42,265 nt of DNA from Spirogloea muscicola. Its lineage: Eukaryota; Streptophyta; Zygnematophyceae; Spirogloeales; Spirogloeaceae. How positions within the stretch are numbered: the stretch's first letter is position 1; every line of letters begins with the position of its first letter. The position numbers and the translations under genes are program-made. Below are positions 31,992 to 41,689 of the stretch, in pieces. A model generated the notes under the pieces. It did not search any database, had not been told where the DNA came from, and saw nothing but the letters and a program-made list of their open reading frames with translations. Where the stretch lies: positions 304,990 to 347,254 of the forward strand of contig WELB01000117.1 of NCBI GenBank assembly GCA_009602725.1. Reading direction: 5' to 3'.

Positions 31992-34900
31992 TCAAATACC
32001 GGACGGCAATTGACTAGCTCTTGTGCCAGCAGCTAAGGCTCGACCAGCTTTCTGATGCAGAGCATACGCCTGAGCTCGTTGCAGACAGGTTGACACTCGA
32101 CGTCGCAGAAATGACGGATAGGCTGCCGGCATACCCATCTGGGCTGGGAGCATATCCTCGCGTCGTGCATATCCCAGACTCGCTATATTCTCGAGTAGGG
32201 TATGGAAGCGAGGACCCAAGCAGCCGAAAGTGTCGATTGCGGCCGGGAGGAGGTGGTCACTGCGGGGGTAGTCTGAGTAGTGTCGGAGCTTTTTCTGCTC
32301 AGCACCTCCCACTGCGTGGCCAGCAATGTGTGTGGAAGCGGAACTCTTGTATGCCTCAGTCACCACCACATCAACCAAAGCTCGTGGGCCTCCGCCAGGT
32401 TGTACACCCACAATGTCCAGGGTGCGACGGTGATGGCGTCCCTGGGAACCGGTGGTGATGGGCATTACATTGCTCACTTCAACGATGGCGCGGTAGCCGG
32501 CGTCGCGCATCAAGCCCGCCAGGGCGTCCCGTAGGAGATTGTGGACGCCCACCACCTCAGGGCCTGTGGGACACCGCAGCATGTGGGTGGCTAGGTCTCC
32601 GCCCTCCGTACGGAAGCCACACTCACACTGAGTTACTCCAATCAGGCAGGTCGGGGGCAGGCCCAGGAACAGCTGGAGAAGCGTCCGGAATGCTTCAGGG
32701 CTGATTTTGAAAGCGTTGTGGATTGCGTGTGTGGTGAGCCAATCCGTTGCCCCAGGCGTTGCGAGCGATGTGAGACGTGCCAGACTCCTTGGATTGGTCT
32801 TGATATCCGGCATCGTCCTCAACGCCTTGCGACGCTCGTCCTCAACTGCCGCAACGAGTCTGGCCTGTGCCGCTTTGTCTGGTGCTTGAGCAAGCGCTGA
32901 GAAGGGGGTGAGGAGGGGTTGTAGGGACGGGAAGGAGCCGAGTGCTGACTCCCGGATGCTCCTCAGTTGTACTTGGAATGCCAAGGAGCCTTCCTCCACC
33001 TCGGCTGCAGGGCCGGCCAGGCAAGGGAAGCGCAAGGGAAGAAGGGAGGCAACCTGGTGCCAGCAACCGAGAAAGGCTGCCTGCGCCGTCTGTTCAAGTG
33101 ACCGGCAGCCCAGGCCGCCCATTCGTGTGGGAAGGGATGCCTGCAGGGAGGATGAAGGTGAGGGGAAGGATGGGTGTTGAATCAGGGAAGCCAGGGTTTG
33201 CCGGAGGGAGGTGTCGAACTCCTTGTACAGCTCGCCCACCATGTCCGTTGGGGCGACTGTCCGCTGCAGGTAGCCAGCTCGTTGACCGATGCAGCGAGTA
33301 AGGATGGCCAGCGCCAGCTGCGGATCTCCGAGGAGGGGAAGGGAGGGAAGGGGGGCAAGGTGTTGCTGCAGGCGTTCACGCAAGTCCTCCGCAATGTGGG
33401 ATGGTGTGCCAAGGGGAACTTTGAGAACAGCCAGCCCATTGGCAGGGGTCTGGCAGCCTGGTGGGAGCTGGAGGTTGGTGGGGAGGGGGCGTGGTGACCA
33501 TGCCACGTTCTTGGTGGGGCAGACCCGCAGGCCCATTGTGCTCAGTTCGTGTACGAGCAAGGGATAAGCCGCCATGACTTCTGACGGTGGGCCGACGATA
33601 TGTGTGTCGTCTGCATAGGAGGGGAAGAGGAGGTTCGGGTGCAGGCTTTGGGTGCGCCGTAGTGCTCGGGAATGTGCCAAGGCGAAAAGTATGGGGCTGA
33701 GGGGATCTCCCTGGCGTGTGCCAGTTGTGGACCATAAGGTCGTCCAAGACTCCTCCGAACGCCACAGCAGCCGCCCTGGCCGGCCATAGGCCATGAGGAA
33801 ATAGGGGATTAAGGAGGGGAAGTGATCACGCAGCTCCTCCATGATGGCGTTGCGCTCCACAGTGTTGAATGCATTGGCTATGTCCAATCCAAGGACCATG
33901 TGTGATGGGTTGACATCCAGCGCTGCGCGGATCCCGTGGACGAGGGCCTCTGCCCCGCAGGACATGCCAGCACCAAATTGGTGGGGTGCAAAATGGGTGG
34001 ACAGCTGGGACTTTAGCTCGCCGCACAAAGCCTTGGTCACCAGCCGCATTATTACTTCTGTCATGGCGATGGGCCTGACACCACCTGACGGCTTGGCCAG
34101 GGCCAGCAGGTGGCTGGAGTTGAGAGCGTCGGCGATGCGGGGGGGGATGGTGGCTCTGGTGATGTGCCGGCAGGTGGAGAGGAGCAGAGAGAAGCTTCTT
34201 TCGTCTCCATTTTGGAAGATGTCCCGTAGGTGCTCGAAGAGCCATCCAGAAGGGCCTCCAGACACCATTCGGGGGGCTTTGGTGAGGGCCGTGCGGAGCG
34301 CATCTGCTGAAAGTTCAAGAGGAGTGGGGAGCTCGCCAACCCAGGGCTCAAGAGGGTGCTGAGGAGGAGGATGCAGCTGGCGCAAGGTGGCTTCAGTGGC
34401 CTCATTGTTTGCTGCCAAGGGGTCGGGGCAGAGGGCCTGAGCGGCTCGAGAGAGCTCTCCTGCTCTGCCAAAGCGTCTTGCACGCGCTAGGTTGCCAATC
34501 ATGGACTGTTGAGAGGGCTGGTTGCGGGTGCCTCCACGTGCACGTCGTTCTGAGAGCGCGACCCGAGCGGCTGCTGCACGCTGCTGAGCCAGCTCCTCCC
34601 ACTTGCCGCTGGCGAAGCGAGCCAATCTGTCCTGAAGGCATTTGCGGCCACCAACGCCAAAGGAGGGAAGAGGGCCAAGCACGAGCTTGGGGAAGAGCAG
34701 GTACAGCGCCCAGGCCGCCTCGTCCAGAGGGTCAGCTTCCACGCGTGAGAGGATGGGCGTCAGCACCTTGCAGCACCCACGTCGTGCCCACTTGGGAATG
34801 TGGCGGAGGTTGTGGAGCCCGTCGGGGATGAGGAGGGGAAGGAGGTCCACTGTTGCTGCCCAGTGCCAGCTCTCGGGAGAGGGAGGTGGTGGAGGACGGG

Positions 34901-35498
34901 CTGAGCCCGGCAGGTGCGACGTTGCTGCCTGCTCTTCGCGGTTTCGTTGGTTCTGGCATGAACGAGCATGGACTGGCAATCCTCTTGGGCGGTAACGGCG
35001 CTGGCAGCCCGGACAGGGGACCCGCGTGGCTGGGGCTTCTCCGAGGCCAGTGCGGGCTGGGCGCTGTTGAGAAGAGCGGCCCTGCCGACGGCGACCGGGT
35101 CCAGGGCGGCTTCCGGCTTGATGACAGCTTTCCACAACCCGCGCAGGCGGCGGCGGAGGTAGAGGTAACAGAGGAGGTAGAGGGAGCAACGGTGGCGGCT
35201 CCGGAGCGGGCACTGGGGGATGAACTGGAGAGTGCAAGGGTGGAGCTGGGGGGGGAGAGGGACGGAGCAGAGCCAACAAACTCAAAGGCCGCCAGGTGGG
35301 GGAATCACTTGATCGTGGTGGGCTGACGACAATGCCAACTCGCGGGTCCATGTTCGGAGTCTCGGAGTCTGCATCCGAGGTGGCTGAGCTTGGATGTGCA
35401 AGCAGCTGGGCTTGCTCGACAGGCGCAGACACTCCGACGCCAAGGAACTCGGGCTCCGGTGTCGACGTTGATGTCGTGGTCGCCACAGGCATGAGCAC
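31992..35498 (-). CDS. Non-LTR retroelement polyprotein: zinc finger, reverse transcriptase, CCHC finger, restriction-like endonuclease
   Basis: Single uninterrupted frame of up to 1168 residues; the first ATG is at 35492, and the frame stays open upstream without an ATG. In order: Pro/Ser-rich N-terminus; CCHC zinc finger CPGCQRRYRPRGLPVHARSC at residues 162-181; reverse transcriptase with LALAKPSGGVRPIAM, LDIANAFNTVERNA (near 536) and the catalytic PSYADDTHIVG (near 628); a second cysteine/histidine finger CECG...HMLRC (near 958); and a PD-(D/E)XK-like endonuclease LDIVGVQPGGGPRALVDVVV (near 1022) followed by EQKKLRHYSDY. This order and the KKxxxY after the catalytic block are those of R2-superclade elements, which cut DNA with the restriction-like domain and prime reverse transcription at the nick. 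No APE-type endonuclease is present. The intact frame suggests recent activity. The last residues (RAGRALA-type) recur in truncated copies nearby. Confidence 0.93.
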   Translation of the reverse strand: MLMPVATTTSTSTPEPEFLGVGVSAPVEQAQLLAHPSSATSDADSETPNMDPRVGIVVSPPRSSDSPTWRPLSLLALLRPSPPPAPPLHSPVHPPVPAPEPPPLLPLPPLLPLPPPPPARVVESCHQAGSRPGPGRRRQGRSSQQRPARTGLGEAPATRVPCPGCQRRYRPRGLPVHARSCQNQRNREEQAATSHLPGSARPPPPPSPESWHWAATVDLLPLLIPDGLHNLRHIPKWARRGCCKVLTPILSRVEADPLDEAAWALYLLFPKLVLGPLPSFGVGGRKCLQDRLARFASGKWEELAQQRAAAARVALSERRARGGTRNQPSQQSMIGNLARARRFGRAGELSRAAQALCPDPLAANNEATEATLRQLHPPPQHPLEPWVGELPTPLELSADALRTALTKAPRMVSGGPSGWLFEHLRDIFQNGDERSFSLLLSTCRHITRATIPPRIADALNSSHLLALAKPSGGVRPIAMTEVIMRLVTKALCGELKSQLSTHFAPHQFGAGMSCGAEALVHGIRAALDVNPSHMVLGLDIANAFNTVERNAIMEELRDHFPSLIPYFLMAYGRPGRLLWRSEESWTTLWSTTGTRQGDPLSPILFALAHSRALRRTQSLHPNLLFPSYADDTHIVGPPSEVMAAYPLLVHELSTMGLRVCPTKNVAWSPRPLPTNLQLPPGCQTPANGLAVLKVPLGTPSHIAEDLRERLQQHLAPLPSLPLLGDPQLALAILTRCIGQRAGYLQRTVAPTDMVGELYKEFDTSLRQTLASLIQHPSFPSPSSSLQASLPTRMGGLGCRSLEQTAQAAFLGCWHQVASLLPLRFPCLAGPAAEVEEGSLAFQVQLRSIRESALGSFPSLQPLLTPFSALAQAPDKAAQARLVAAVEDERRKALRTMPDIKTNPRSLARLTSLATPGATDWLTTHAIHNAFKISPEAFRTLLQLFLGLPPTCLIGVTQCECGFRTEGGDLATHMLRCPTGPEVVGVHNLLRDALAGLMRDAGYRAIVEVSNVMPITTGSQGRHHRRTLDIVGVQPGGGPRALVDVVVTEAYKSSASTHIAGHAVGGAEQKKLRHYSDYPRSDHLLPAAIDTFGCLGPRFHTLLENIASLGYARREDMLPAQMGMPAAYPSFLRRRVSTCLQRAQAYALHQKAGRALAAGTRASQLPSGI

Positions 35499-35984
35499 AA
35501 TCTGAGGGCTGCGACCCTCGCTCGCGTCGGCCTCCGCACTCGCTGGAGCAGGGGGAGGGAGAGAGCTGGAGGGGCCGCTGGGAGGATGGGCAGGGTGGCC
35601 CCTGACGCAGTGGCGGCCCTCGACACAGCAGTCGTGCTGCGGGTGCTGTAAGAGCGAGCGGCGCGCCGAAGCGAAGAGCTGCGCGAGCCGCCTCGGCTCT
35701 TAGCAGCCCCCAGCACGGCGTCGGGGCCGGCGGGGGCGCTGGTGCACGCGAGTCAGCGGGCAGCGGACCGGCGCCGGCGGCGGCGGCGGCCGCGGACGGC
35801 GGCGGGGAGGGTGGGGAGCCGTTGGGCGGGAAGTTGGTCCGGTTGGCCGCCAGAGGTCCAGGGCGGACAGGGAAGGGAGTGACACCCGGCCGGTTCCCAA
35901 TTTATGGTCATCGACGGTGACGTCGTCCGCTAACCGCTAACTACTGATGATCGATTAGCCCAGTCCGCTACGCTACTCCCCGCT

Positions 35985-36400
35985 TGGCTGGGATTGGTCC
36001 TTCGCGTCCGTCGCGCATCGAGGGGCGCATGCTCACCCGTCGCTTCCATGGTGAACCGGTAGACTTTCCTGCAGCCGGGTCGCTGGCGCAAGTGTATCGC
36101 ATGCGCTTGGCCGTCTCGCTGCAGAGGTCCATGGCCCGTGCGCTGCACCTTCGTGCCGGACGAGCCCTCGCTGCTGCCTCTGGCTCTGTCCAGGGGACCC
36201 ACTTCCAGGACCCTAGCCTCTCTGATTTGCGGCTGCTTAGCAGGGGTTACTGAGTGATTTGTAGCTGCTTTCTTTCTTTGTGTGCTTTGGTTTCTTAGCG
36301 CTTCCTCTGGCTTCCTCTGGCCCCCTTCTCATTCTTTGTTTATTCTTTTTTGGGCTGGCTTGTCCAGCCCCTATCCTCAATGGGCGAGCCCTTTCTTCAT
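35985..36400 (+). mobile_element. 5'-truncated R2-like copy: ORF C-terminus and tail
   Basis: The plus frame 36050-36252 reads FPAAGSLAQVYRMRLAVSLQ, RAGRALAAASG, then SLSDLRLLSRGY and stop TGA. It resembles the C-terminus of the long ORF (LHQKAGRALAAGTRASQ). After the stop comes the tail and one clear stem-loop (GGGCTGGCTTGTCCAGCCCC) at 36352-36372. It points away from the long element, whose 5' end abuts it. Confidence 0.75.
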
Positions 36401-36845
36401 GCTCAGGCTCCAAAGTCGTCTTCAGCGAGATGTCGAGGGGGGGCACCCACCCACCGACTGCTTTGAGAAAAGCGCGGCCGAATTTACTGGTGGCAGGGAG
36501 AAGCCAGCCCAAAAGGAATGGACAAATTTTATTCCACTACCTCCGACGACCTTTCCGATGACCTCTTCCTGAGTGCCTCTTGACCTTGTCCATTCCTTTT
36601 GGGCTGGCTTCTCCCAGCCACCAGTCAATTCGGCAGCGCTTTTCTTTTCGCCTGGGAGTGCCACCACTTCTTCTCCCTCAGGCCCCTCCGTCATTGTGGC
36701 CCCCTTCGACCCTTTGTGAATTTGTTTCGGGCTGGCTTTTCACAGCCCTTAAACCCCATGGGGGGCATCTTGTACTTGGCCACACAGGCCCTTTATCTCT
36801 TGATATACACGCTTTTCCATGGGGAGAGCCACTTCTTCCCCCCAC
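36401..36845. mobile_element. Stacked retroelement tail modules
   Basis: Stem-loop modules at about 36484-36513 (minus type), 36599-36622 and 36729-36750 (plus type) show that several tail ends are nested here. No coding frame is supported. Confidence 0.55.
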
Positions 36846-37330
36846 TTTGTTTAGCTGGCATCCGACAGTGTGAATGTGGCCATGGATGGGAGGACGAATT
36901 GGCGGCTCACATGCTTCGACGTGTTGAGGGAGTTGAATGTAATGCCTCCCACAACCTTCTAGGAGATGCTTTGTATGGCTTTGTGAGCGAGGCAGGTTAC
37001 CATCCGCCATGGAGGTGCCGGGCATTACGCCGGTACTCCAGAAGCGCGGCCAACCTTACTTCAGGCTCTGGATGTGGTTGCCACCCCTCAGAGCGATGGG
37101 CTTCGTCTACTCCTCGACGTCGTTCTTATCGATGCATTCCAACCAGGGGTACCCACGCCGATTGTGCCAGGTTGGGCGACGCATCACACGGAGAAGAGAA
37201 GGAGCGACATTATAAGGACCCGAGCGATCACTTCTTCCCATGCGCCATAAGAATTGTGGTCATTACGGAACGAAGTGGTCATTTCTCCTCCATGGCCTGG
37301 CAGAACTTGTCGATGCCCGTGACGTAGTCG
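36846..37330 (+). pseudogene. Decayed RLE-domain fragment of an R2-like element
   Basis: The plus strand encodes LAGIRQCECGHGWEDELAAH then MLRR, matching LIGVTQCECGFRTEGGDLAT in the long ORF. Further pieces of the endonuclease domain follow, including HYKDPSDHFFPCAI corresponding to HYSDYPRSDHLLPAAI. The catalytic core is scrambled by frame changes and no reverse transcriptase precedes it. Confidence 0.65.
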
Positions 37331-37605
37331 GGCGGGTAGCTTAGGGCATTCAAGCTTCCCACAAGCAATCGTTGCTTGCTATAGAAGGCGGCTATTATTG
37401 AGTCTGCAGCGCTCCCAGGGACTCGCGATACACTCGCTCAGCATTGGGCCATATTTATGGCTTCCGTGGTGGTGGTCTGGCTCCTCAGCTTAGCTTGTCA
37501 GATATGTATGTGCTCACTAGAGGATATAGTGCCCCTCTTAGCCAACTCATTACCCTGTTACAAGGACATCTGTAAGGCTAGCCTTAGAGAAAAGGGCGCG
37601 CCCGT
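37331..37605. other. Intergenic, nothing recognised
   Basis: Short open frames only; no repeat module or family signature seen. Confidence 0.4.
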
Positions 37606-38475
37606 GGAGGATAGGGGCTGGAAAATCCAGCCCAGAAAAGAATGAACAAAGTACGAGAAGGGGGCCAGGGGAAGCGCTAAGAAAAACAAGCACACGAAGA
37701 AACAAAGCAGCTACGTATCACTCAGTATTCCCTGCTAAGCAGCAGAGACACTAGGCTCCTGGAAGTGGGTCTCCTGGCCAGAGCCAGAGGCATCAGCGAG
37801 GGCTCTGCCGGCACGCAGGCGCAGTGCGCACGCCATAGACCTCTGCAGCGAAACGGCCAAGCGCATCCAGTACACCTGCACTGACGACCCGGCTGCAGGA
37901 AATGCCACCAGGAGCGGCGGACGATAGAGTGGCGGGCGAGTTGGTTGAGCAACTCGAACCATCGAGCGCCCAACGCCCCATGCGTGTCGATCGCCACCGG
38001 GAAGAATTCGTCTTCCCGCGGATGATCGGCATGTTTGAGCTCTGAAGCCCGAGCGGCGCAGGCGACCGCGAACCGAGCCTTGATGACACATTGGGCTGGG
38101 TGTAAGCGGTCGTAGGCGTCTGTGGTCACCACGTCCAGAAAAAGACGTGGCCCGCCGGCTTGTGGGGTGGCCACCAGGTCTACGCGCGTGCGTGGAGACC
38201 GGCGGCCCTTTGCTGGAGCGGCATGACGGCGGAGATCTTTGCTGCCACCGAGAAGCCAGCCTCCACCAGGATGCAATGCATCGCATCCCGGAGGGCGGTC
38301 GTGGGCTGCAGTCCGCTCGCCGCCGTGGGAAATAGCGCAAAACACGAGCGGCCAGCTCCCCAGGCTCGGCCCCCCGCTCGCCACATTCGCACTGACGCAC
38401 GCCCTGGAAACATGGCGGCGGCAGGCCCACGAGCCGGTGGACGGCACTGCGAGATGCCTCGTCCGGGAGAGTGAG
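37606..38475 (-). pseudogene. 5'-truncated, frameshifted R2-like copy with its 3' tail
   Basis: Reading the minus strand: CFQGVRQCECGERGAEPGEL in one frame, then RVDLVATPQAGGPRLFLDVV, HPREDEFFPVAIDTHGALG and ELLNQLARHS in a second frame, then FPAAGSSVQVYWMRLAVSLQ to the stop at 37735 back in the first frame. At least two frameshifts are therefore present. The tail with a stem-loop (37612-37636) follows. The endonuclease residues DLVA...LDVVTTD are kept, but reverse transcriptase is absent. Confidence 0.8.
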
Positions 38476-38479
38476 AAAG

Positions 38480-38795
38480 AAGGTGCTCGCCCATTGAGAA
38501 GAGGGGCTGGCAAAGCCAACCCAAAAAGAATGGACAATGTTCAAAGCCAAAGAAAGAGGTGCTGAAAAAGGACTACACTACAAAGTGCAAGATGGTGCAG
38601 AGGGAGATGCAGATGGCTGCTCAGAATCCACGTGTGAGCAACAGCAGATCAGAGTAACTCGGAGCAGGAGAAGCGGCACTTTGCCGAGACCCGGAAGCAG
38701 CAGCCATAGCACGGCCAGCCCGCGCGCGAGTGAGGGCCTGGAGCCACGCCGCGGCCCCCGGGGAAGAGGCCGAGTGGAGTCGCGCGCGCCCGACG
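38480..38795 (-). mobile_element. Tail plus extreme C-terminus of another R2-like copy
   Basis: A minus-type stem-loop at 38503-38525 is preceded (higher coordinates, about 38630-38660) by sequence resembling the SDLRLLSRGY-stop end of other copies. The remainder is too decayed to place. Confidence 0.5.
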
Positions 38796-39110
38796 CCTCC
38801 CTTTCAAATTTATGCGCACCGCGCGCACCTTCTCTCTTTGAAAGAAGAAAGAAGAAAGGGCTCGCCCATTGAGGATAGGGGCTGGACAAGCCAGCCCAAA
38901 AAAGAATGAACAAAGAACGAGAAGGGGGCCAGAGGAAGCCAGAGGAAGCGCTAAGAAACCAAAGCACACAAAGAAAGAAAGCAGCTACAAATCACTCAGT
39001 AACCCCTGCTAAGCAGCCGCAAATCAGAGAGGCTAGGGTCCTGGAAGTGGGTCCCCTGGACAGAGCCAGAGGCAGCAGCGAGGGCTCTCCCGGCTCTTTG
39101 AAAGAGCCCT
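38796..39110 (-). mobile_element. C-terminus and 3' tail of a further R2-like copy
   Basis: The minus strand from 39105 reads the RALAAASGSVQGTHFQDPSL end and SDLRLLSRGY-stop at about 39000-38995, nearly identical to 36180-36252. The 3' UTR and a stem-loop at 38902-38875 follow, then a copy of the GCGCGGTGCGCAT motif at about 38835-38800. Confidence 0.75.
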
Positions 39111-39225
39111 TTTCTCTCCTTCGTTCATTTTATATTGGGCTGGCTTTTTCCAGCCCCTATCCTCAATGGGCGAGCTCTTCTCAAGAAGAAAGAAAGGGCT
39201 CGCCCATTGAAGAGCTCTTCTCTCT
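39111..39225 (+). mobile_element. Retroelement tail reaching the F-box gene promoter
   Basis: A plus-type tail with stem-loop GGGCTGGCTTTTTCCAGCCC at 39137-39156 continues with CTATCCTCAATGGGCGAGC. A short inverted piece of the same (GGGCTCGCCCATTG) follows at about 39196-39210. The sequence ends less than 100 bp from the start codon at 39268. Confidence 0.7.
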
Positions 39226-39267
39226 TTCTTTCTCCTCAGCCGCATTCTTCTCGCCGCTCCGCCCGCC

Positions 39268-41229
39268 ATGGAGGGCCTGCCGGACGAGTGCCTGGCGGCG
39301 ATCCTTGCCCGCGCCGCCGCGCCGCCCGCCCACGCCCCGCTCGGCGCCTCTGGCTGGCTCTCGCCCGCGCGCGTCTGCCGCCGCTGGCGCCGCCTGGTGA
39401 AGGCCTCCGTCACCGAGCTCGCGCTGCGCGAGCGCAGGCAGCTCAGTAGACGGCAGGCGCCGTCGGTGCTCAAGAAGCGGCAGCTCGGCCCGGCGCTGGC
39501 CACAGCCTTCCCGAACCTCGCACGGCTACGCCTCACCGTCCACTTCTCCGCGAGTCTCTCCGATTTCTGCTCGCTGACGGCCGCCACTGCACTGTCAGAT
39601 CTGCGGGTGACCCTGCGGTCCCACTGCATCCACTATAAACACATTCACGTACCGCCAGAGGGTCTGAATGATCTCGTTGCCCATGCACGGATACTGCGGG
39701 GGCTGACTCTCCAGTGCCACCCGGCCGTTCTGGTTCCCATCATTGCCCAGCTCACGGCCCTCGAGAGCCTCTCCATGTTTATGTGCAACTTCTCTGGTAA
39801 GTGCTACTCCGTAATGTAGTACGTGCTCTGACCTAGATGCCTGATATAGGTACAATACCCTGTCACTGCAGTGCAATTTGGCCTTCCCTCCTTGTAAGAA
39901 GATGGGCTATTGACGGGCCGGTGTGATTGATAATGGCCTCTGACAGACGCGGACATCCAAACTATCGTTGTCTCGTGCAAGCGTCTCACGGAGCTGGAGC
40001 TTGGCAGCTGCAAGCGGCCCTCTGGTCCTCTCACAGACGCAGGACTTCTATACATTGCCAAGAGTTTGCCGCAGCTACGATCGCTCTACTTGACTGGCTG
40101 TGGGAATATCACGGACGCCGGGATTATTGCGCTAGCCTCCGCTTGCCAGCTGCTGCAGCAGGTCGGCTTTCAAGCCTGTTCAAGGCTGTCGGTAGTCTCC
40201 TTTGAGGAGCTGATGTCATCATGCTGCTCGCTGACGCGGTTGCTCATCGACAGGCCCTGGATTAGCCACAGGCTGCCGCCAGAGACAGCTACAGCCATTT
40301 TCTCGAAATTGCAGGTAGTAGAGATACGCATCTCAGCAGATGATGACAACACTGATGCTATCAAGGACCTAGCTGCCTCTTGCTGGCAGTTGCAAGAACT
40401 TCACATTCTTGGCTCAGGTGGTGCCCTCGATCCGTGGCTGGTCGGTTTCAACGAGCTTTCATCCCTTTCGGTGCTGAAGTTGACTCGGTGGACGGTGACA
40501 GCTTTGGCTTTGGGTGCTTTCTTGGCCAAGGCCCCCCACTTGGTGGCCCTTGGTCTTCATGGCCTTCATTGCCTTACGACGGACTTGACCTTCCCTACCA
40601 GTCTTTCATCGCTCCGTTCCCTCGACTTTGATGTGTGTTGGGACACAGACGAAAGTGTGAATGGCTTCTGGAAGCTCGGCGGCTGGTGCTCTGGCCTTTC
40701 ATCACTTCGAATTGCTGACATCTCTCACCTGCAAGCAAACAAGGACTGGGCAACAGTTCTTGCCGATTGCGGTGGACTTCTTAGCCTGGAGCTTGGTGTG
40801 CCAGATTGCAAGGATTACGAGAGATTGTTCATTGCGCATAGATTACTGGCACTTCCATGCCCTACAGAGGTGACAATGAACTCAAATATATATGAATGTG
40901 AGGGGACGTATCAGAGTATCTCGCGCTTGGTGAGCCCATGCACAAGCCTGCAAGTTGTGCGCTTATGCTGTCGCTGGTGTTGCCCCGAGAACATCTTCAT
41001 CCAGATGATTGCCGACCTCCTTGCCACTTGCAGCCGACTAGCATATCTGCATGTGGCCGGCCTCTCTTATACCAAGGTCAAACGGCTGCCGCAAGATGTT
41101 GCAAAACTCTTTTTGCACAGTGCAAGAGTAGCTCGGCTGGAGAGGGTGGAAGAGCGATGGGAGGCCGACTATGGTCTAGCTCATGATTACTTTTTCAAGT
41201 TTCGCATTCTTCATGAGACTGCCATTTAA
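39268..41229 (+). CDS. F-box / leucine-rich-repeat protein
   Basis: Two exons, 39268-39796 and 39947-41229, joined in phase 1 (GTAAGT donor, CAG acceptor), give 603 residues. The N-terminus MEGLPDECLAAILA followed by VCRRWRRLVKASV is an F-box, which would bind SKP1 in an SCF ubiquitin ligase. From about residue 90 onward there are leucine-rich repeats, clearest in exon 2: SCKRLTELELGSC, LPQLRSLYLTGCGNITDAGI (the AMN1-type signature), CWQLQELHILGSG, LRSLDFDVC, LLSLELGVPDC, LQVVRLCCRWC. The repeats would be the substrate-binding surface; the substrate is unknown. The frame is intact and exon GC drops from very high in exon 1 to moderate in exon 2. The ATG context is GCCATGG. Retroelement tail sequence lies immediately upstream, so promoter and 5' UTR may be element-derived. 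Confidence 0.9.
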
Positions 41230-41509
41230 TGGATACTATTCAATTCTTTGTTGAAAGCTACTGGCAGGAAGCAAATGGCACATGTCTCTACGGAGTCCAC
41301 AATGTTAACAGCCACTCGCTCCTTTGCTTTGCTAGTCAACTATATCTGGTCAGAATGAGACAAGCATATCTCAAAGCCATTGATGTGGACTTAGCCCTGC
41401 TCTAGGAGTGCTGCTCCCGAAATCAGTCTGTCAGAGGTATCACGCAGGCAGAGGCCCTTAAGCTTCCATCTGCAATAGTCTCGTGTCTAGCTGTGTGATT
41501 TTAGGCGCC
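41230..41509. other. 3' flank of the F-box gene
   Basis: Probable 3' UTR and intergenic DNA, AT-richer than the exons. Nothing else recognised. Confidence 0.4.
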
Positions 41510-41650
41510 TTAGGACCTTGTCCATTCGTTTTTTGGGCTGGCCTTCCCCAGCCCCTACTTTCGTCACGAGGGAAGGCGCGCGGTGCGCATGAAATTGATA
41601 GGGAGGCCAATTCTAGCCTTACAAATGTCCTGTTAACTGGGTAATGAGCT
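41510..41650 (+). mobile_element. Retroelement tail with stem-loop and GCGCGG motif
   Basis: A stem-loop at 41534-41558 (GGGCTGGCCTTCCCCAGCCC) is followed by AAGGCGCGCGGTGCGCATGA and AGGGAGGCCAAT, the same succession as at 38902-38800 on the minus strand. Confidence 0.6.
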
Positions 41651-41689
41651 GGCTAGGGGGGACACTAATATCCCCGTCAAGAGAGCACT

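Larger units (their letters stand above)
31190..35971 (-). mobile_element. Long R2-superclade-type non-LTR retroelement, apparently full length
   Basis: The 5' block (reverse complement of 35971-35880: GTAGCGGACTGGGC, GATGACCATAAATT) leads into a long ORF (35498-31992). About 500 bp of 3' UTR follows, including the GGCGGCATGCCATGCTCGGG segment (31730-31690), and then the stem-loop array (31530-31281). No poly-A or LTR was seen. It lies directly upstream of the right SMUBP-2-like copy in the same orientation. The exact ends are uncertain because related fragments abut both sides. Confidence 0.75.

Noticed and set aside
33841-35326. Several plus-strand frames of 100-170 codons.
   Set aside because: They are antisense to the uninterrupted retroelement ORF and lack family motifs.
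36846-38550. RLE fragments preceded by stem-loops as a special fused (template-switched) unit.
   Set aside because: The preceding stem-loops are better explained as the tails of neighbouring truncated copies lying end to end.
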